From assembly GCF_018918145.1 (NCBI RefSeq), contig NZ_JAHLPX010000007.1, positions 124,001 to 188,000 on the forward strand: a stretch of DNA of 64,000 nucleotides, written 5' to 3'. Source of the stretch: Anaerotignum sp. MSJ-24. Lineage in GTDB: Bacteria; Bacillota; Clostridia; Lachnospirales; Anaerotignaceae. Every line of letters begins with the position of its first letter. The stretch's first letter is position 1. The position numbers and the translations under genes were made by a program. Shown here one piece after another: positions 46,770 through 54,783 of this stretch. The notes beneath the pieces are model-generated. The model ran no database searches, had not been told where the DNA came from, and saw only the letters and a program-made list of their open reading frames with translations.

Positions 46770-47463
46770 GTACAGAATTAAATATACAAAAGGGCCGGAG
46801 CTTAGGTTTGTCAGCCACCTTGACATAATGAGGGTGTTTCAGCGTGCAGTGAAAAGAGCCAAACTTCCTATTGAATATTCGCATGGCTTTAATCCGCACC
46901 AGATTATGTCCTTTGCAAATCCGCTTTCGCTTGGAATGACAAGCATAGGTGAATACTGCGATGTGGAATTTACAACAGGTGTTGATACAAAGGAGATAAA
47001 GGACAGACTTAATGCGGTTATGAATGACGGCATTGACATCGTTAATGTAACAAAAATGGCACAGGACGCCGGAAACGCAATGGCAAGCATTTCGGCCTGT
47101 GAATACGAAATATACTTCAATGAGCTGATGGATAAAGAAACTGTCGGAAAATATGCAGAGGCTTTCTTTAACCAAAAGGAAATTATAACGATGAAGAAAA
47201 CCAAAAATAATTATAAGGAAACGGATATACGTCCGGATATTTTTGAGCTTAAGGATATTTCCGACGATGAATGCGGAAAGCTTATGGTTGTTCTTGCGGC
47301 AGGAAGCATACGCTCGTTGAGAGCAGACCTTGTTGCGGAAAATTTCTGTAGGTTTGCCGGCGTTGAATTTAATAAATACAAAGTCAGATACAGAAGAAAT
47401 GATATGTATCGTGAGCTTGACGGAAAGCTCAGACCGCTTGATGAGGAAGTGGATATACGATGA
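46741..47463 (+). CDS. TIGR03936 family radical SAM-associated protein (DUF2344)
   Basis: A 240-residue partner of the preceding radical SAM protein; in some bacteria the two are fused. Family motifs are KIRFKYRIKYTKGPELRFVSHLDIMRVFQRAVKRA, YSHGFNPHQIMSFANPLSLGMTS and GEYCDVEF. It has no catalytic cysteines of its own; function unknown. The TTG at 46741 is chosen because GGAGGAGGTG ends 6-7 bases upstream and the homology begins there; the longer frame to 46690 lies inside the upstream gene. It overlaps rng by the ATGA sequence at 47460. Confidence 0.9.
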   Translation: MNQPKKIRFKYRIKYTKGPELRFVSHLDIMRVFQRAVKRAKLPIEYSHGFNPHQIMSFANPLSLGMTSIGEYCDVEFTTGVDTKEIKDRLNAVMNDGIDIVNVTKMAQDAGNAMASISACEYEIYFNELMDKETVGKYAEAFFNQKEIITMKKTKNNYKETDIRPDIFELKDISDDECGKLMVVLAAGSIRSLRADLVAENFCRFAGVEFNKYKVRYRRNDMYRELDGKLRPLDEEVDIR

Positions 47464-48680
47464 ACCGTATACTTGTGGACGAAACGTCCTATGGCACACG
47501 TATCGGTGTGGTTGAAAACGGAACTCTTGTTGAGCTCATATACGAAAAGAAAAATTCTCTTCCGATTGTCGGAAATGTATATGCCGGAAAGATAATGAAT
47601 GTTCTTCCCGGTATGCAGGCATGCTTTGTTGATATTGGCAGAGAAAAAAATGCTTTTCTTTATTACGGCGACGATAAAGACAATAACGGAAACATAGTAA
47701 AGCCGAAAATGGGCAGTGATGTTATTGTACAGGTGGAAAAGGCGGAAATGGGTGCAAAGGGAGCTGTTCTTACAAAAAGAATATCCTTTGCCGGAAAATT
47801 TCTCGTGGTCATTCCCGGTGACGATAAAATCGGAATTTCCAAAAAAATAACAGACAGTGTCGAAAGAAAAAGAATAAAGGATATAATTGAACAGCTTTTG
47901 CCGGAAAACTACGGAATTATCGTAAGAACCGAAGGCAAGGACAAATCCTATGAAATCTACGAAAAAGAAATAAAAAGACTTGTAGAGAAAAGCGAAGGAG
48001 TTCTTTCCAAAGCGGAATATGCAAAAGCACCGAGCCTTCTTTATACCGAAATAAACGGAGTGGAAAAGGTTTTAAGAGATTTATATAATGAAAACATTGA
48101 TGAAATTGTTGTCAACAGCTGTATAGATTATGAAACGCTTATAAAGCTTTGTGAAGAAAAGGATATATCGCCGAAAAAAATAGTCATGTATGAAAGTGAT
48201 GTGCCTATGTTTGAAAACTATTATGTTGCTTCACAGGCGAAAGCGGCGTTCAGCAAGCATGTATGGCTTAAAAGCGGCGGCTTTATTATAATAGAACAGA
48301 CAGAGGCTTGTGTTGTTATAGACGTCAATACGGGAAAATATACCGGCAAAGCAGACCTTCAGAAAACTATATTAAAGACTAATCTTGAGGCTGCGGATGA
48401 GATAGCACGACAGCTGAGATTAAGAAACCTTAACGGCATGATAATAGTCGATTTTATAGACATGAAAACAGAGGAAAACCGCAAAATTCTTCAAAAGCAT
48501 CTTGAAGAGGCGGTCGCTAAGGACAGACTCCAGACAATAGTTGTCGGCATGACCGAGCTTGGTCTTATGCAGATAACACGAAAGAAAAAAAGACAGTCTA
48601 TACAGCAGCTTATGACACGAAGCTGTCATTGCTGCGGCGGCAGCGGCAGAGAACCGATTTACGAAGATTTTAAAGGCTGA
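47460..48680 (+). CDS. rng: Ribonuclease G (Rne/Rng family)
   Basis: A single-strand-specific endoribonuclease for rRNA and mRNA processing. The 406-residue protein has an S1 RNA-binding domain (about residues 36-120; VGNVYAGKIMNVLPGMQACFVDIG), the DNase I-like catalytic region with magnesium-binding Asp residues in VVIDVNTGKYTG and IVDFIDM, and the zinc-link CHCCGGSG near the C-terminus. It lacks the long C-terminal scaffold of RNase E and is a little shorter than E. coli RNase G. In many Clostridia rplU-rpmA follow; here they do not, and rny follows behind its own promoter. Confidence 0.93.
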   Translation: MNRILVDETSYGTRIGVVENGTLVELIYEKKNSLPIVGNVYAGKIMNVLPGMQACFVDIGREKNAFLYYGDDKDNNGNIVKPKMGSDVIVQVEKAEMGAKGAVLTKRISFAGKFLVVIPGDDKIGISKKITDSVERKRIKDIIEQLLPENYGIIVRTEGKDKSYEIYEKEIKRLVEKSEGVLSKAEYAKAPSLLYTEINGVEKVLRDLYNENIDEIVVNSCIDYETLIKLCEEKDISPKKIVMYESDVPMFENYYVASQAKAAFSKHVWLKSGGFIIIEQTEACVVIDVNTGKYTGKADLQKTILKTNLEAADEIARQLRLRNLNGMIIVDFIDMKTEENRKILQKHLEEAVAKDRLQTIVVGMTELGLMQITRKKKRQSIQQLMTRSCHCCGGSGREPIYEDFKG

Positions 48681-48718
48681 AATGTGTCACAAACATTACC
48701 ATGTAACTACAATCTGAC

Positions 48719-48747
48719 TTGACATTAATTGCTGTTGGTTATACAAT
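48719..48747 (+). promoter_or_regulatory. Sigma-A promoter of rny
   Basis: TTGACA, 17 bp, TACAAT, about 100 bp before the rny start. A second perfect TATAAT at 48760-48765 could give another start point but has no clear -35. Confidence 0.75.
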
Positions 48748-48847
48748 TAAATAGATGTGTATAATTCACATTTATGAACTTTAAACAATCATTTATGCAC
48801 GCCTAACGGCGGATTAACTAACGAACTTTGAAAATTTAAAACAGGGG

Positions 48848-50398
48848 GTGGTTACAATAGGACCGATACAAACCATTATTGCTATTGTAATAAGTGTCAT
48901 TATTGGTGCTGTTATTGGTTTCTGCTATCGAAAACAAATTGCTGAAGCTAAAATTGGTGTTGCCGAAAAGAGAGCAACTGATATAGTAGAGGATGCAAAG
49001 AAGGAAGCGGAGGCCAAAAAGAAGGAAATTCTTCTTGAGGCAAAGGAAGAAAGCATAAAAACAAAGAATGACCTTGAAAAAGAAGCAAGAGAAAGAAGAA
49101 ATGAATTAGCAAGAACAGAAAGAAGACTTGTCCAGAAGGAAGAAACTCTCGACAGAAAGGCAGATGCCTACGAAAAGAGAGAAGAACAGATGACAAGAAA
49201 ACTTGAAGAGCTTGATAAACAGAAGCTTGAGGTTGAAGAACTTCATCAGAAAGAGCTTCAGGAGCTTGAAAGGATTTCTGGCTTTACATCAGAAGAAGCA
49301 AAGAATTATCTGCTTGCAATGGTGGAAAATGACGTTAAACATGATACTATCGTAATGATTAAAGAGGCAGAGGCTAAGGCTAAGCATGAGGCTGATAAGA
49401 GAAGCCGTGATATTATTGCAAATGCCATTCAGCGTTGTGCCGTTGACCATGTTGCGGAAACTACGGTGTCTGTTGTTCAGCTTCCTAATGATGAGATGAA
49501 GGGACGTATTATCGGACGAGAAGGCAGAAATATCCGTGCACTTGAAACACTTACGGGTGTTGACCTTATTATCGACGATACTCCCGAAGCAGTTATTCTT
49601 TCCGGTTTTGATCCTATCAGAAGAGAAATCGCAAGAATAGCACTTGAAAAGCTTATTGTTGACGGACGAGTTCATCCGTCAAGAATTGAAGAAATGGTTG
49701 AAAAAGCCAAAAAAGAAGTAGAGGTTATTATAAGAGATGAAGGTGAGGCGGCTACACTTGAAACAGGTGTAAACGGACTTCATCCCGAGCTTATAAGACT
49801 TCTCGGTAAACTTAAATACAGAACAAGTTATGGACAGAATGTACTTAAGCATTCTATTGAGGTTGCTCAGATCACAGGTCTTATGGCCGCAGAGCTTGGT
49901 GTGGATTCAACAATAGCCAAAAGAGCAGGTCTTCTCCATGATATAGGCAAGAGCGTTGACCACGAGATGGAAGGTTCTCATGTAAGCATAGGTGTCGGGC
50001 TTTGCAGAAAATACAAAGAATCAGCCATTGTTATCAATGCTGTTGAGGCACATCATGGTGATGTTGAGCCGCAGAGCATTATTGCGGTGCTTGTTCAGGC
50101 AGCCGATGCAATATCGGCAGCAAGACCGGGCGCAAGACGCGAAACACTTGAGTCGTATGTTAAACGACTTGAAAAGCTTGAGGAAATTGCCGACAGCTTT
50201 AAGGGTGTTGAAAAGTCATTCGCAATTCAGGCCGGAAGAGAGTTACGTATTATGGTAATTCCGGAGGATATTAATGACGAAGGACTTCCTCTTCTTGCAA
50301 GAGAAGTCGCTAAGAAAATTGAGGACGAGCTTGAGTATCCCGGACAGATTAAGGTAAGTCTTATCAGGGAAACCAGAGCAACAGATTATGCTAAATGA
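48848..50398 (+). CDS. rny: Ribonuclease Y
   Basis: The membrane-bound endoribonuclease that initiates mRNA decay in Firmicutes. The 516-residue protein has an N-terminal membrane anchor ([16 protein letters not shown]), a long Lys/Glu/Arg coiled coil (about 25-200), a KH RNA-binding domain ([19 protein letters not shown]) and the HD metal-binding domain with [12 protein letters not shown], ending in [10 protein letters not shown] as in B. subtilis. The start is uncertain: GTG 48848 is embedded in the strong AGGGGGTGG ribosome-binding site, and no ATG, GTG or TTG lies at normal distance after it, so a non-canonical start (for example ATA at 48857) is possible. An in-frame stop at 48815 excludes a longer protein. 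Confidence 0.95.
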   Translation: MVTIGPIQTIIAIVISVIIGAVIGFCYRKQIAEAKIGVAEKRATDIVEDAKKEAEAKKKEILLEAKEESIKTKNDLEKEARERRNELARTERRLVQKEETLDRKADAYEKREEQMTRKLEELDKQKLEVEELHQKELQELERISGFTSEEAKNYLLAMVENDVKHDTIVMIKEAEAKAKHEADKRSRDIIANAIQRCAVDHVAETTVSVVQLPNDEMKGRIIGREGRNIRALETLTGVDLIIDDTPEAVILSGFDPIRREIARIALEKLIVDGRVHPSRIEEMVEKAKKEVEVIIRDEGEAATLETGVNGLHPELIRLLGKLKYRTSYGQNVLKHSIEVAQITGLMAAELGVDSTIAKRAGLLHDIGKSVDHEMEGSHVSIGVGLCRKYKESAIVINAVEAHHGDVEPQSIIAVLVQAADAISAARPGARRETLESYVKRLEKLEEIADSFKGVEKSFAIQAGRELRIMVIPEDINDEGLPLLAREVAKKIEDELEYPGQIKVSLIRETRATDYAK

Positions 50399-50411
50399 TT
50401 GAGAAAAGAAC

Positions 50412-50438
50412 GGCGTATCCGAAAGGATACGCCTTTTT
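50412..50438 (+). terminator. Terminator of rny
   Basis: A perfect 9-bp stem GGCGTATCC / GGATACGCC with a GAAA tetraloop and five T, 14 bases after the rny stop. Confidence 0.9.
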
Positions 50439-50481
50439 GTTATATTGTATTCCTTAAATCAAAAAACAAATGTTGTATTAA

Positions 50482-50510
50482 TTGTAAAAAATATATAAAT
50501 ATGTTATTAT
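50482..50510 (+). promoter_or_regulatory. Sigma-A promoter of the NERD gene
   Basis: TTGTAA, 17 bp, TATTAT with TGT directly before the -10, 37 bp before the ATG. Confidence 0.55.
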
Positions 50511-50546
50511 GATTAAAACCAATTAATTTGAAACGGAGAAATGAAT

Positions 50547-51431
50547 ATGTATTTAATGTGCTTGCTGCCATTGGGAGCTTTACTGATTTTAATATTAATT
50601 TATGCAGTTAAAAACCGGCAATACAAAAATACAGATTATTATGCCCAGACAAAGAAATCATATTTCAGTGTGCTGAACGATAAAGGAAGCTTAGGAGAAT
50701 ATTATACATATAAATACCTCAAAGACTTAGGCGGCTATAAAAAGTATCTTTTTAACTGCTATGTACCGAAAGAAAACGAAGAAACAACAGAGATAGATGT
50801 TATTCTTCTGCATGAATCCGGCATATATGTGTTTGAATCAAAAAATTACAGTGGTTGGATTTTCGGAAATGAAACGCAGAAATATTGGACGCAGACATTG
50901 CCGAGCGGTAAAGGAAAATCCCAAAAGGTTAAATTTTTTAATCCGATTATGCAGAATAATCTTCATATCAGATGGCTTAAAAAGCTTACCGATGATGAAA
51001 CACTTCCGTTCTATTCGTATATTGTGTTCAGTGACAGATGTGAATTAAAAAATATTGATTTATCAAGTGATGACAAGCATGTAATAAAACGATATGATAT
51101 ACTTTCGGAAGTAAATAAGAATGTTAAAAATGTCGGAACAAAATTAACGAATGAAAAGATTGATGAGCTGTATAATACTCTTTATCCGTTGACACAGGCT
51201 GATGCCGAACAAAAATTAAAGCATATTGAAGATATTAAGAAAAAATATGATATTCAGGAAAATAAACCGGAAACTGTTGCAGAAGAGAACAAGACTGAGG
51301 AAAAAGGAAAATTATGCCCTAAATGCGGTGGCAGGCTTGTTTTAAGGACAACGAAGAATGGAGAACACAAAGGTGAAAAATTCTGGGGCTGTTCAAACTT
51401 TCCTAAATGCAGATATATCGAGAAAATATAA
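50547..51431 (+). CDS. NERD-domain protein with C-terminal topoisomerase-type zinc ribbon
   Basis: A 294-residue protein with an N-terminal membrane helix (about residues 2-21), a NERD (nuclease-related) domain (about 50-170) and a C-terminal C4 zinc ribbon of the topoisomerase I type (LCPKCGGRLVLRTT ... GCSNFPKCRYIEKI). The NERD core has GSLGEYYTYKYL, the acidic residue in TEIDVILLHE and the restriction-fold ExK in FESKNYSGW, so the nuclease active-site pattern appears intact. Similar proteins occur across Firmicutes, with proposed DNA-processing roles that remain unproven. The ATG at 50547 is preferred (CGGAG 8 bases upstream) over 50541. Base composition is AT-richer than the neighbours, which may hint at later acquisition. 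Confidence 0.82.
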   Translation: MYLMCLLPLGALLILILIYAVKNRQYKNTDYYAQTKKSYFSVLNDKGSLGEYYTYKYLKDLGGYKKYLFNCYVPKENEETTEIDVILLHESGIYVFESKNYSGWIFGNETQKYWTQTLPSGKGKSQKVKFFNPIMQNNLHIRWLKKLTDDETLPFYSYIVFSDRCELKNIDLSSDDKHVIKRYDILSEVNKNVKNVGTKLTNEKIDELYNTLYPLTQADAEQKLKHIEDIKKKYDIQENKPETVAEENKTEEKGKLCPKCGGRLVLRTTKNGEHKGEKFWGCSNFPKCRYIEKI

Positions 51432-51510
51432 TTTAAGCCTATTAAAAATATATAAGTGTTGCAATTTGTCTACAAAATAAATGTTTTATCAAAATATAAT
51501 GAATTAACAG

Positions 51511-51540
51511 TTGAAAAAGTAATATGCTTTATGTTATTAT
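51511..51540 (+). promoter_or_regulatory. Sigma-A promoter of the VOC-family gene
   Basis: TTGAAA, 18 bp, TATTAT, giving a leader of about 100 bases in which I see no recognisable riboswitch. Confidence 0.5.
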
Positions 51541-51648
51541 GTATACGCTGTACGATTTTAGATACATAATTAAATTCCAGCACATTATTTATGTGTCTTG
51601 AAAAATATACAGAAAATATATTTTAATTAAGTTATGGAGGAAATCAAA

Positions 51649-52116
51649 ATGGCAGCAGGAACAGGTATATTTGCAGACACAGGAATCGGCAAACACATTA
51701 TCAGACTTCATCATACGGGAATCGTTCTTCCCAATGAGGAGAAGGCAAGACATTTCATGGGACTTTTCGGTCTTCAGGAAGACTATGAAGGACATGTAAA
51801 TGCTTATGATTCAAACCTTATTTTTACAAAGCATGATGCAACAGTAGGAGCTTATGAGTTTATTCTTCCTTTATCAGGAGTTTTAACAGAGTACAATAAG
51901 GGTAAGGGCGGTATTGCTCACGTTGCTTTCGAGGTTGACGATATTGAAGCATGTTCTGAAGAGCTTAAGGCTATGGGTATGGAAATGCTTGAGGCTAAGG
52001 CAGTTGAAGGTACAGAAGAAATTATCGTAAACTTTATTCGTCCTAAATACACAGACGGTATTCTTGTTGAGCTTATCCAGACAATCGGACCTATCAACTA
52101 CGATTATAAATTCTGA
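51649..52116 (+). CDS. VOC-superfamily protein (glyoxalase / methylmalonyl-CoA epimerase-like)
   Basis: A 155-residue protein of the vicinal oxygen chelate fold: two beta-alpha-beta-beta-beta modules, with IIRLHHTGIVLPN opening the first and GGIAHVAFEVDDIEACSEELKAMG the second. Metal-ligand positions are recognisable as His in RLHHTGIV, His in GIAHVAFEV and Glu in ILVELIQ. This pattern fits glyoxalase and methylmalonyl-CoA epimerase relatives; the substrate cannot be fixed and no mutase genes are nearby. The ATG at 51649 is preferred, with GGAGG 8 bases upstream. Restricted codon choice suggests high expression. Followed by its own terminator. Confidence 0.85.
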   Translation: MAAGTGIFADTGIGKHIIRLHHTGIVLPNEEKARHFMGLFGLQEDYEGHVNAYDSNLIFTKHDATVGAYEFILPLSGVLTEYNKGKGGIAHVAFEVDDIEACSEELKAMGMEMLEAKAVEGTEEIIVNFIRPKYTDGILVELIQTIGPINYDYKF

Positions 52117-52143
52117 GATTTATAAAAATACTGAGTTTTAATG

Positions 52144-52183
52144 AAAATGCTTCAATGGCGAAGAAAACCGTTGGAGCATTTTT
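52144..52183 (+). terminator. Terminator of the VOC-family gene
   Basis: A 15-bp stem AAAATGCTTCAATGG / CCGTTGGAGCATTTT (two G-T wobbles) with a 9-base loop and T-run. Confidence 0.8.
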
Positions 52184-52200
52184 GTTTTAAATATGTATCT

Positions 52201-52224
52201 GGAAAGCGGAATGTTCCGCTTTCC
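52201..52224. repeat. Perfect inverted repeat between convergent genes
   Basis: GGAAAGCGGAA and TTCCGCTTTCC are exact 11-bp arms around TG, just past the end of the DUF1540 gene. It may work as a terminator for that gene although no T-run follows on either strand. Confidence 0.5.
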
Positions 52225-52243
52225 GTTTACCGATTAAATACTG

Positions 52244-52405
52244 TTAAAGAGCCTCAAAGCTCATGCAGTCTGTCTGGCTTTTTTCTGTTGCATTGACTAC
52301 GTTTTCACCGACAACTATATCTGAAAGAGTACAATGTCTTTCTTTATCGTGGTGACGACATGATTTTACTGTACATTTGATTTCCTGAGATTTAGGTGCA
52401 CTCAT
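52244..52405 (-). CDS. DUF1540 domain-containing small Cys-rich protein
   Basis: A short gene encoding 53 residues, starting MSAPKSQEIKCTVKSCRHH and ending TDCMSFEAL. The cysteine pattern is C11-x4-C16-x8-C25-x21-C47 with three histidines among them, matching DUF1540, a small presumed metal-binding domain common in spore-forming Firmicutes and of unknown role. GGGAGATG lies 5 bases upstream of the ATG at 52405, so it should be translated efficiently. It is monocistronic, convergent with the VOC gene and divergent from the dipeptidase gene. Confidence 0.85.
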   Translation of the reverse strand: MSAPKSQEIKCTVKSCRHHDKERHCTLSDIVVGENVVNATEKSQTDCMSFEAL

Positions 52406-52514
52406 TTTAACATCTCCCATTAATATAATTTGAGAAAAGTCTTTTACTTAACTCGAAATTTAGTATGGCTCAAAATTAAATTAATATACTTAAATAAAAA
52501 ATTGTGGTGATAAT

Positions 52515-53441
52515 ATGATAAAATATGCTGACTGGCATTGTGATACGGCATCTTCGATTTATGAAACAGGAGAACATATTTCCGACAGTAATACGCATAT
52601 AAATCTTAAACTGCTTAAAAACTTTGATTCTCCGGTACAGATTTTTGCCGTATGGCTGAGAAAAGAATATTATAACGATGCGTTCAACAAAACAGTTGAA
52701 ATTATAAATAATTTTAAAAATGAAATAAAATCAAATATGGACAGCATTTCGCTTGTAAAAAGCTATAAGGATATTGTGAACAATAAAGGAAGGGTATCGG
52801 CTATGCTTTCAATAGAAGGCTGTGAAGCACTCGAAGGCAGTATAGAAAAGCTGGATATGCTATATGATATGGGTGTAAGATTGGCTACGCTTACATGGAA
52901 TTATAAAAACTGCGTTGCAACCGGAGTTATGGAAAGTAATCTCGGAGGCGGTCTTACGGAATTCGGCAGAAAAGCTGTAAGACACATGGAAGATAAGGGA
53001 ATAATAATTGATGTTTCCCATATATCGGACGAAGGCTTTTATTCTGTTGCGGAATTCACTGAAAAACCGTTCATTGCAAGCCATTCTAATTGCCGAAGTA
53101 TTTGCAAAGCACCGAGAAATCTTACCGATGAACAGATAAGACTGATTGGAGAAAGAAAAGGCATAATCGGACTTAATATGTGTCAGTCTTTTTTGAATGA
53201 CAGCGGGAAAGCGTCTGTTGACGATGTTATAAAGCATACGGAGCATATGCTCGGAATATGCGGTGAAAACAGTATTTGCCTTGGCTGTGATTTTGATGGA
53301 ATACCGTCAACGCCGGAGGGTATGGATGATGTGACATATATTAAATCTCTTTATGACCGATTTGAAACGGAATTTGGAAAAGATACAGCATATAAGGTTG
53401 TATATGGAAATTTTATTGATTTTATAAAAGACAAAATATGA
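52515..53441 (+). CDS. Dipeptidase, peptidase family M19
   Basis: A 308-residue zinc dipeptidase of the membrane (renal) dipeptidase family, TIM-barrel amidohydrolase fold, hydrolysing dipeptides including those with D-residues. Metal and active-site motifs: ADWHCDT at the N-terminus (metal His and Asp), the bridging Glu in LSIEGCEAL, DVSHISDEGF, ASHSNCRSI and LGCDFDGIP. Length matches the compact bacterial forms. There is no signal peptide, so it is cytoplasmic. GTGGTGAT precedes the ATG. The neighbour downstream is an aminotransferase with its own leader. Confidence 0.92.
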   Translation: MIKYADWHCDTASSIYETGEHISDSNTHINLKLLKNFDSPVQIFAVWLRKEYYNDAFNKTVEIINNFKNEIKSNMDSISLVKSYKDIVNNKGRVSAMLSIEGCEALEGSIEKLDMLYDMGVRLATLTWNYKNCVATGVMESNLGGGLTEFGRKAVRHMEDKGIIIDVSHISDEGFYSVAEFTEKPFIASHSNCRSICKAPRNLTDEQIRLIGERKGIIGLNMCQSFLNDSGKASVDDVIKHTEHMLGICGENSICLGCDFDGIPSTPEGMDDVTYIKSLYDRFETEFGKDTAYKVVYGNFIDFIKDKI

Positions 53442-53462
53442 GAACGCCTTATATTTATTGAT

Positions 53463-53484
53463 AATTTATGCACAATTTATGCAC
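53463..53484 (+). repeat. Tandem 11-bp direct repeat upstream of the aminotransferase gene
   Basis: AATTTATGCAC occurs twice head-to-tail without a gap. This gives TTTATG-N5-TTTATG, the geometry of OmpR/PhoP-type response-regulator sites, 29 bp upstream of a possible -10 (TATAAA at 53514-53519) that lacks a good -35. Confidence 0.5.
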
Positions 53485-53556
53485 CTTTAAGCTTGCTTTT
53501 ATAGGGGCGATAGTATAAAATTTAGTTCAGGAAACAATATAGGAGGAACACATAAG

Positions 53557-54753
53557 ATGAAATTATCTGAAAAAGCACTTGGCATTAAGCCATCATCAAC
53601 ATTGTCAATTACAGAAAAAGCAGGAGTGCTCAGAGGAGAAGGTAAAGATGTAATCAGCTTCAGCGTTGGCGAGCCGGATTTCGATACACCGGATCATATT
53701 AAAAAGGCTGCTATCGATGCTATCAACGAAGGCTTTACAAAATACACTCCGGCTGCCGGAACAGTAGAGCTCAGAAAAGCTGTTGCAAAAAAACTTAAGG
53801 AAGATAACGGACTTGATTATGACTATACACAGATTGTTATTTCAAACGGTGCTAAGCATTCGCTTGTAAATGCACTTATGGCTATTGTAAATCCGGGCGA
53901 TGAGGTTATTATTCCTGCACCCTTCTGGCTCAGCTATGCCGAAATGGTGCGTATTGCAGGAGGTACTCCGGTAATAGCTTATACAAAGGCAGAAAATAAT
54001 TTTGAGCTTTCAAGAGAAATTCTTGAATCTGCATATACCGATAAAACAAAGGCAGTTATCGTTACAACACCCAGCAACCCGACAGGTATGGTTTTAACAG
54101 AAAAATGTCTCAGAGAGATTGCCGATTTTGCTGTTGAAAAGGATATAATAGTAATTGCCGATGAAATATATGAAAAGCTTATCTATTCAAAAGACAAAAA
54201 GCATATAAGCATTGCGTCATTCGGAAAAGAAATTTATGAAAGAACAATTACCGTAAACGGTGTTTCAAAAAGCTATGCCATGACAGGCTGGAGAATAGGA
54301 TATACAGCGTCTTCAAAACAGATTGCAAAGCTTATGGCAAGCATGCAGTCACATATGACTTCAAATCCAAACTCAATAGCACAGATGGCTGCCCTTGCGG
54401 CAATCGAAGGACCTCAGGATTGTGTTGAGGATATGAGAGAAAAGTTTGAAGAACGTCGTGATTATATATATGACAGAGTCGCTAAAATGCCTTATCTCAA
54501 AACACTTAAGCCGGAAGGTGCATTTTATCTTTTTGTTGATTTTTCAGGAACATACGGAAAGAAATACAATGATACTGTACTTGAATCAGCTGCACAGATT
54601 GGAGCACTTCTTCTTGACGAAGAGCTTATTGCGGTCGTTCCTTGTGCAGACTTCGGTATGCCTGATTATATAAGATTTTCATATGCAACATCAAATGAAA
54701 ATATTAAAAAAGGTATGGACAGACTTGAAGATTTTATTTCAAAACTTAAATAA
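53557..54753 (+). CDS. Pyridoxal phosphate-dependent aspartate aminotransferase (class Ib)
   Basis: A 398-residue fold-type I aminotransferase that most likely interconverts aspartate and oxaloacetate with 2-oxoglutarate/glutamate. Motifs: SFSVGEPDFDTPDHI, GFTKYTPAAG, the PLP Asp region IADEIYEKLIY and the Schiff-base Lys in NGVSKSYAMTGWRIGY, followed by the carboxylate-binding Arg in YIRFSYA. Length and the N-terminal SVGEPDFDTP are typical of class Ib AspB-type enzymes. AGGAGGA lies 8 bases before the ATG. It is followed 30 bp later by asnS, an arrangement seen in other Firmicutes (aspB-asnS), linking aspartate supply and asparaginyl-tRNA formation. Confidence 0.92.
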   Translation: MKLSEKALGIKPSSTLSITEKAGVLRGEGKDVISFSVGEPDFDTPDHIKKAAIDAINEGFTKYTPAAGTVELRKAVAKKLKEDNGLDYDYTQIVISNGAKHSLVNALMAIVNPGDEVIIPAPFWLSYAEMVRIAGGTPVIAYTKAENNFELSREILESAYTDKTKAVIVTTPSNPTGMVLTEKCLREIADFAVEKDIIVIADEIYEKLIYSKDKKHISIASFGKEIYERTITVNGVSKSYAMTGWRIGYTASSKQIAKLMASMQSHMTSNPNSIAQMAALAAIEGPQDCVEDMREKFEERRDYIYDRVAKMPYLKTLKPEGAFYLFVDFSGTYGKKYNDTVLESAAQIGALLLDEELIAVVPCADFGMPDYIRFSYATSNENIKKGMDRLEDFISKLK

Positions 54754-54783
54754 TTACCATAGATATTAACGGAGGAACAACAG

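Noticed and set aside
53442-53556. T-box leader before the aminotransferase-asnS genes
   Set aside because: The gap is only 115 bases, too short for a T-box with antiterminator, and the conserved T-box sequence is absent.
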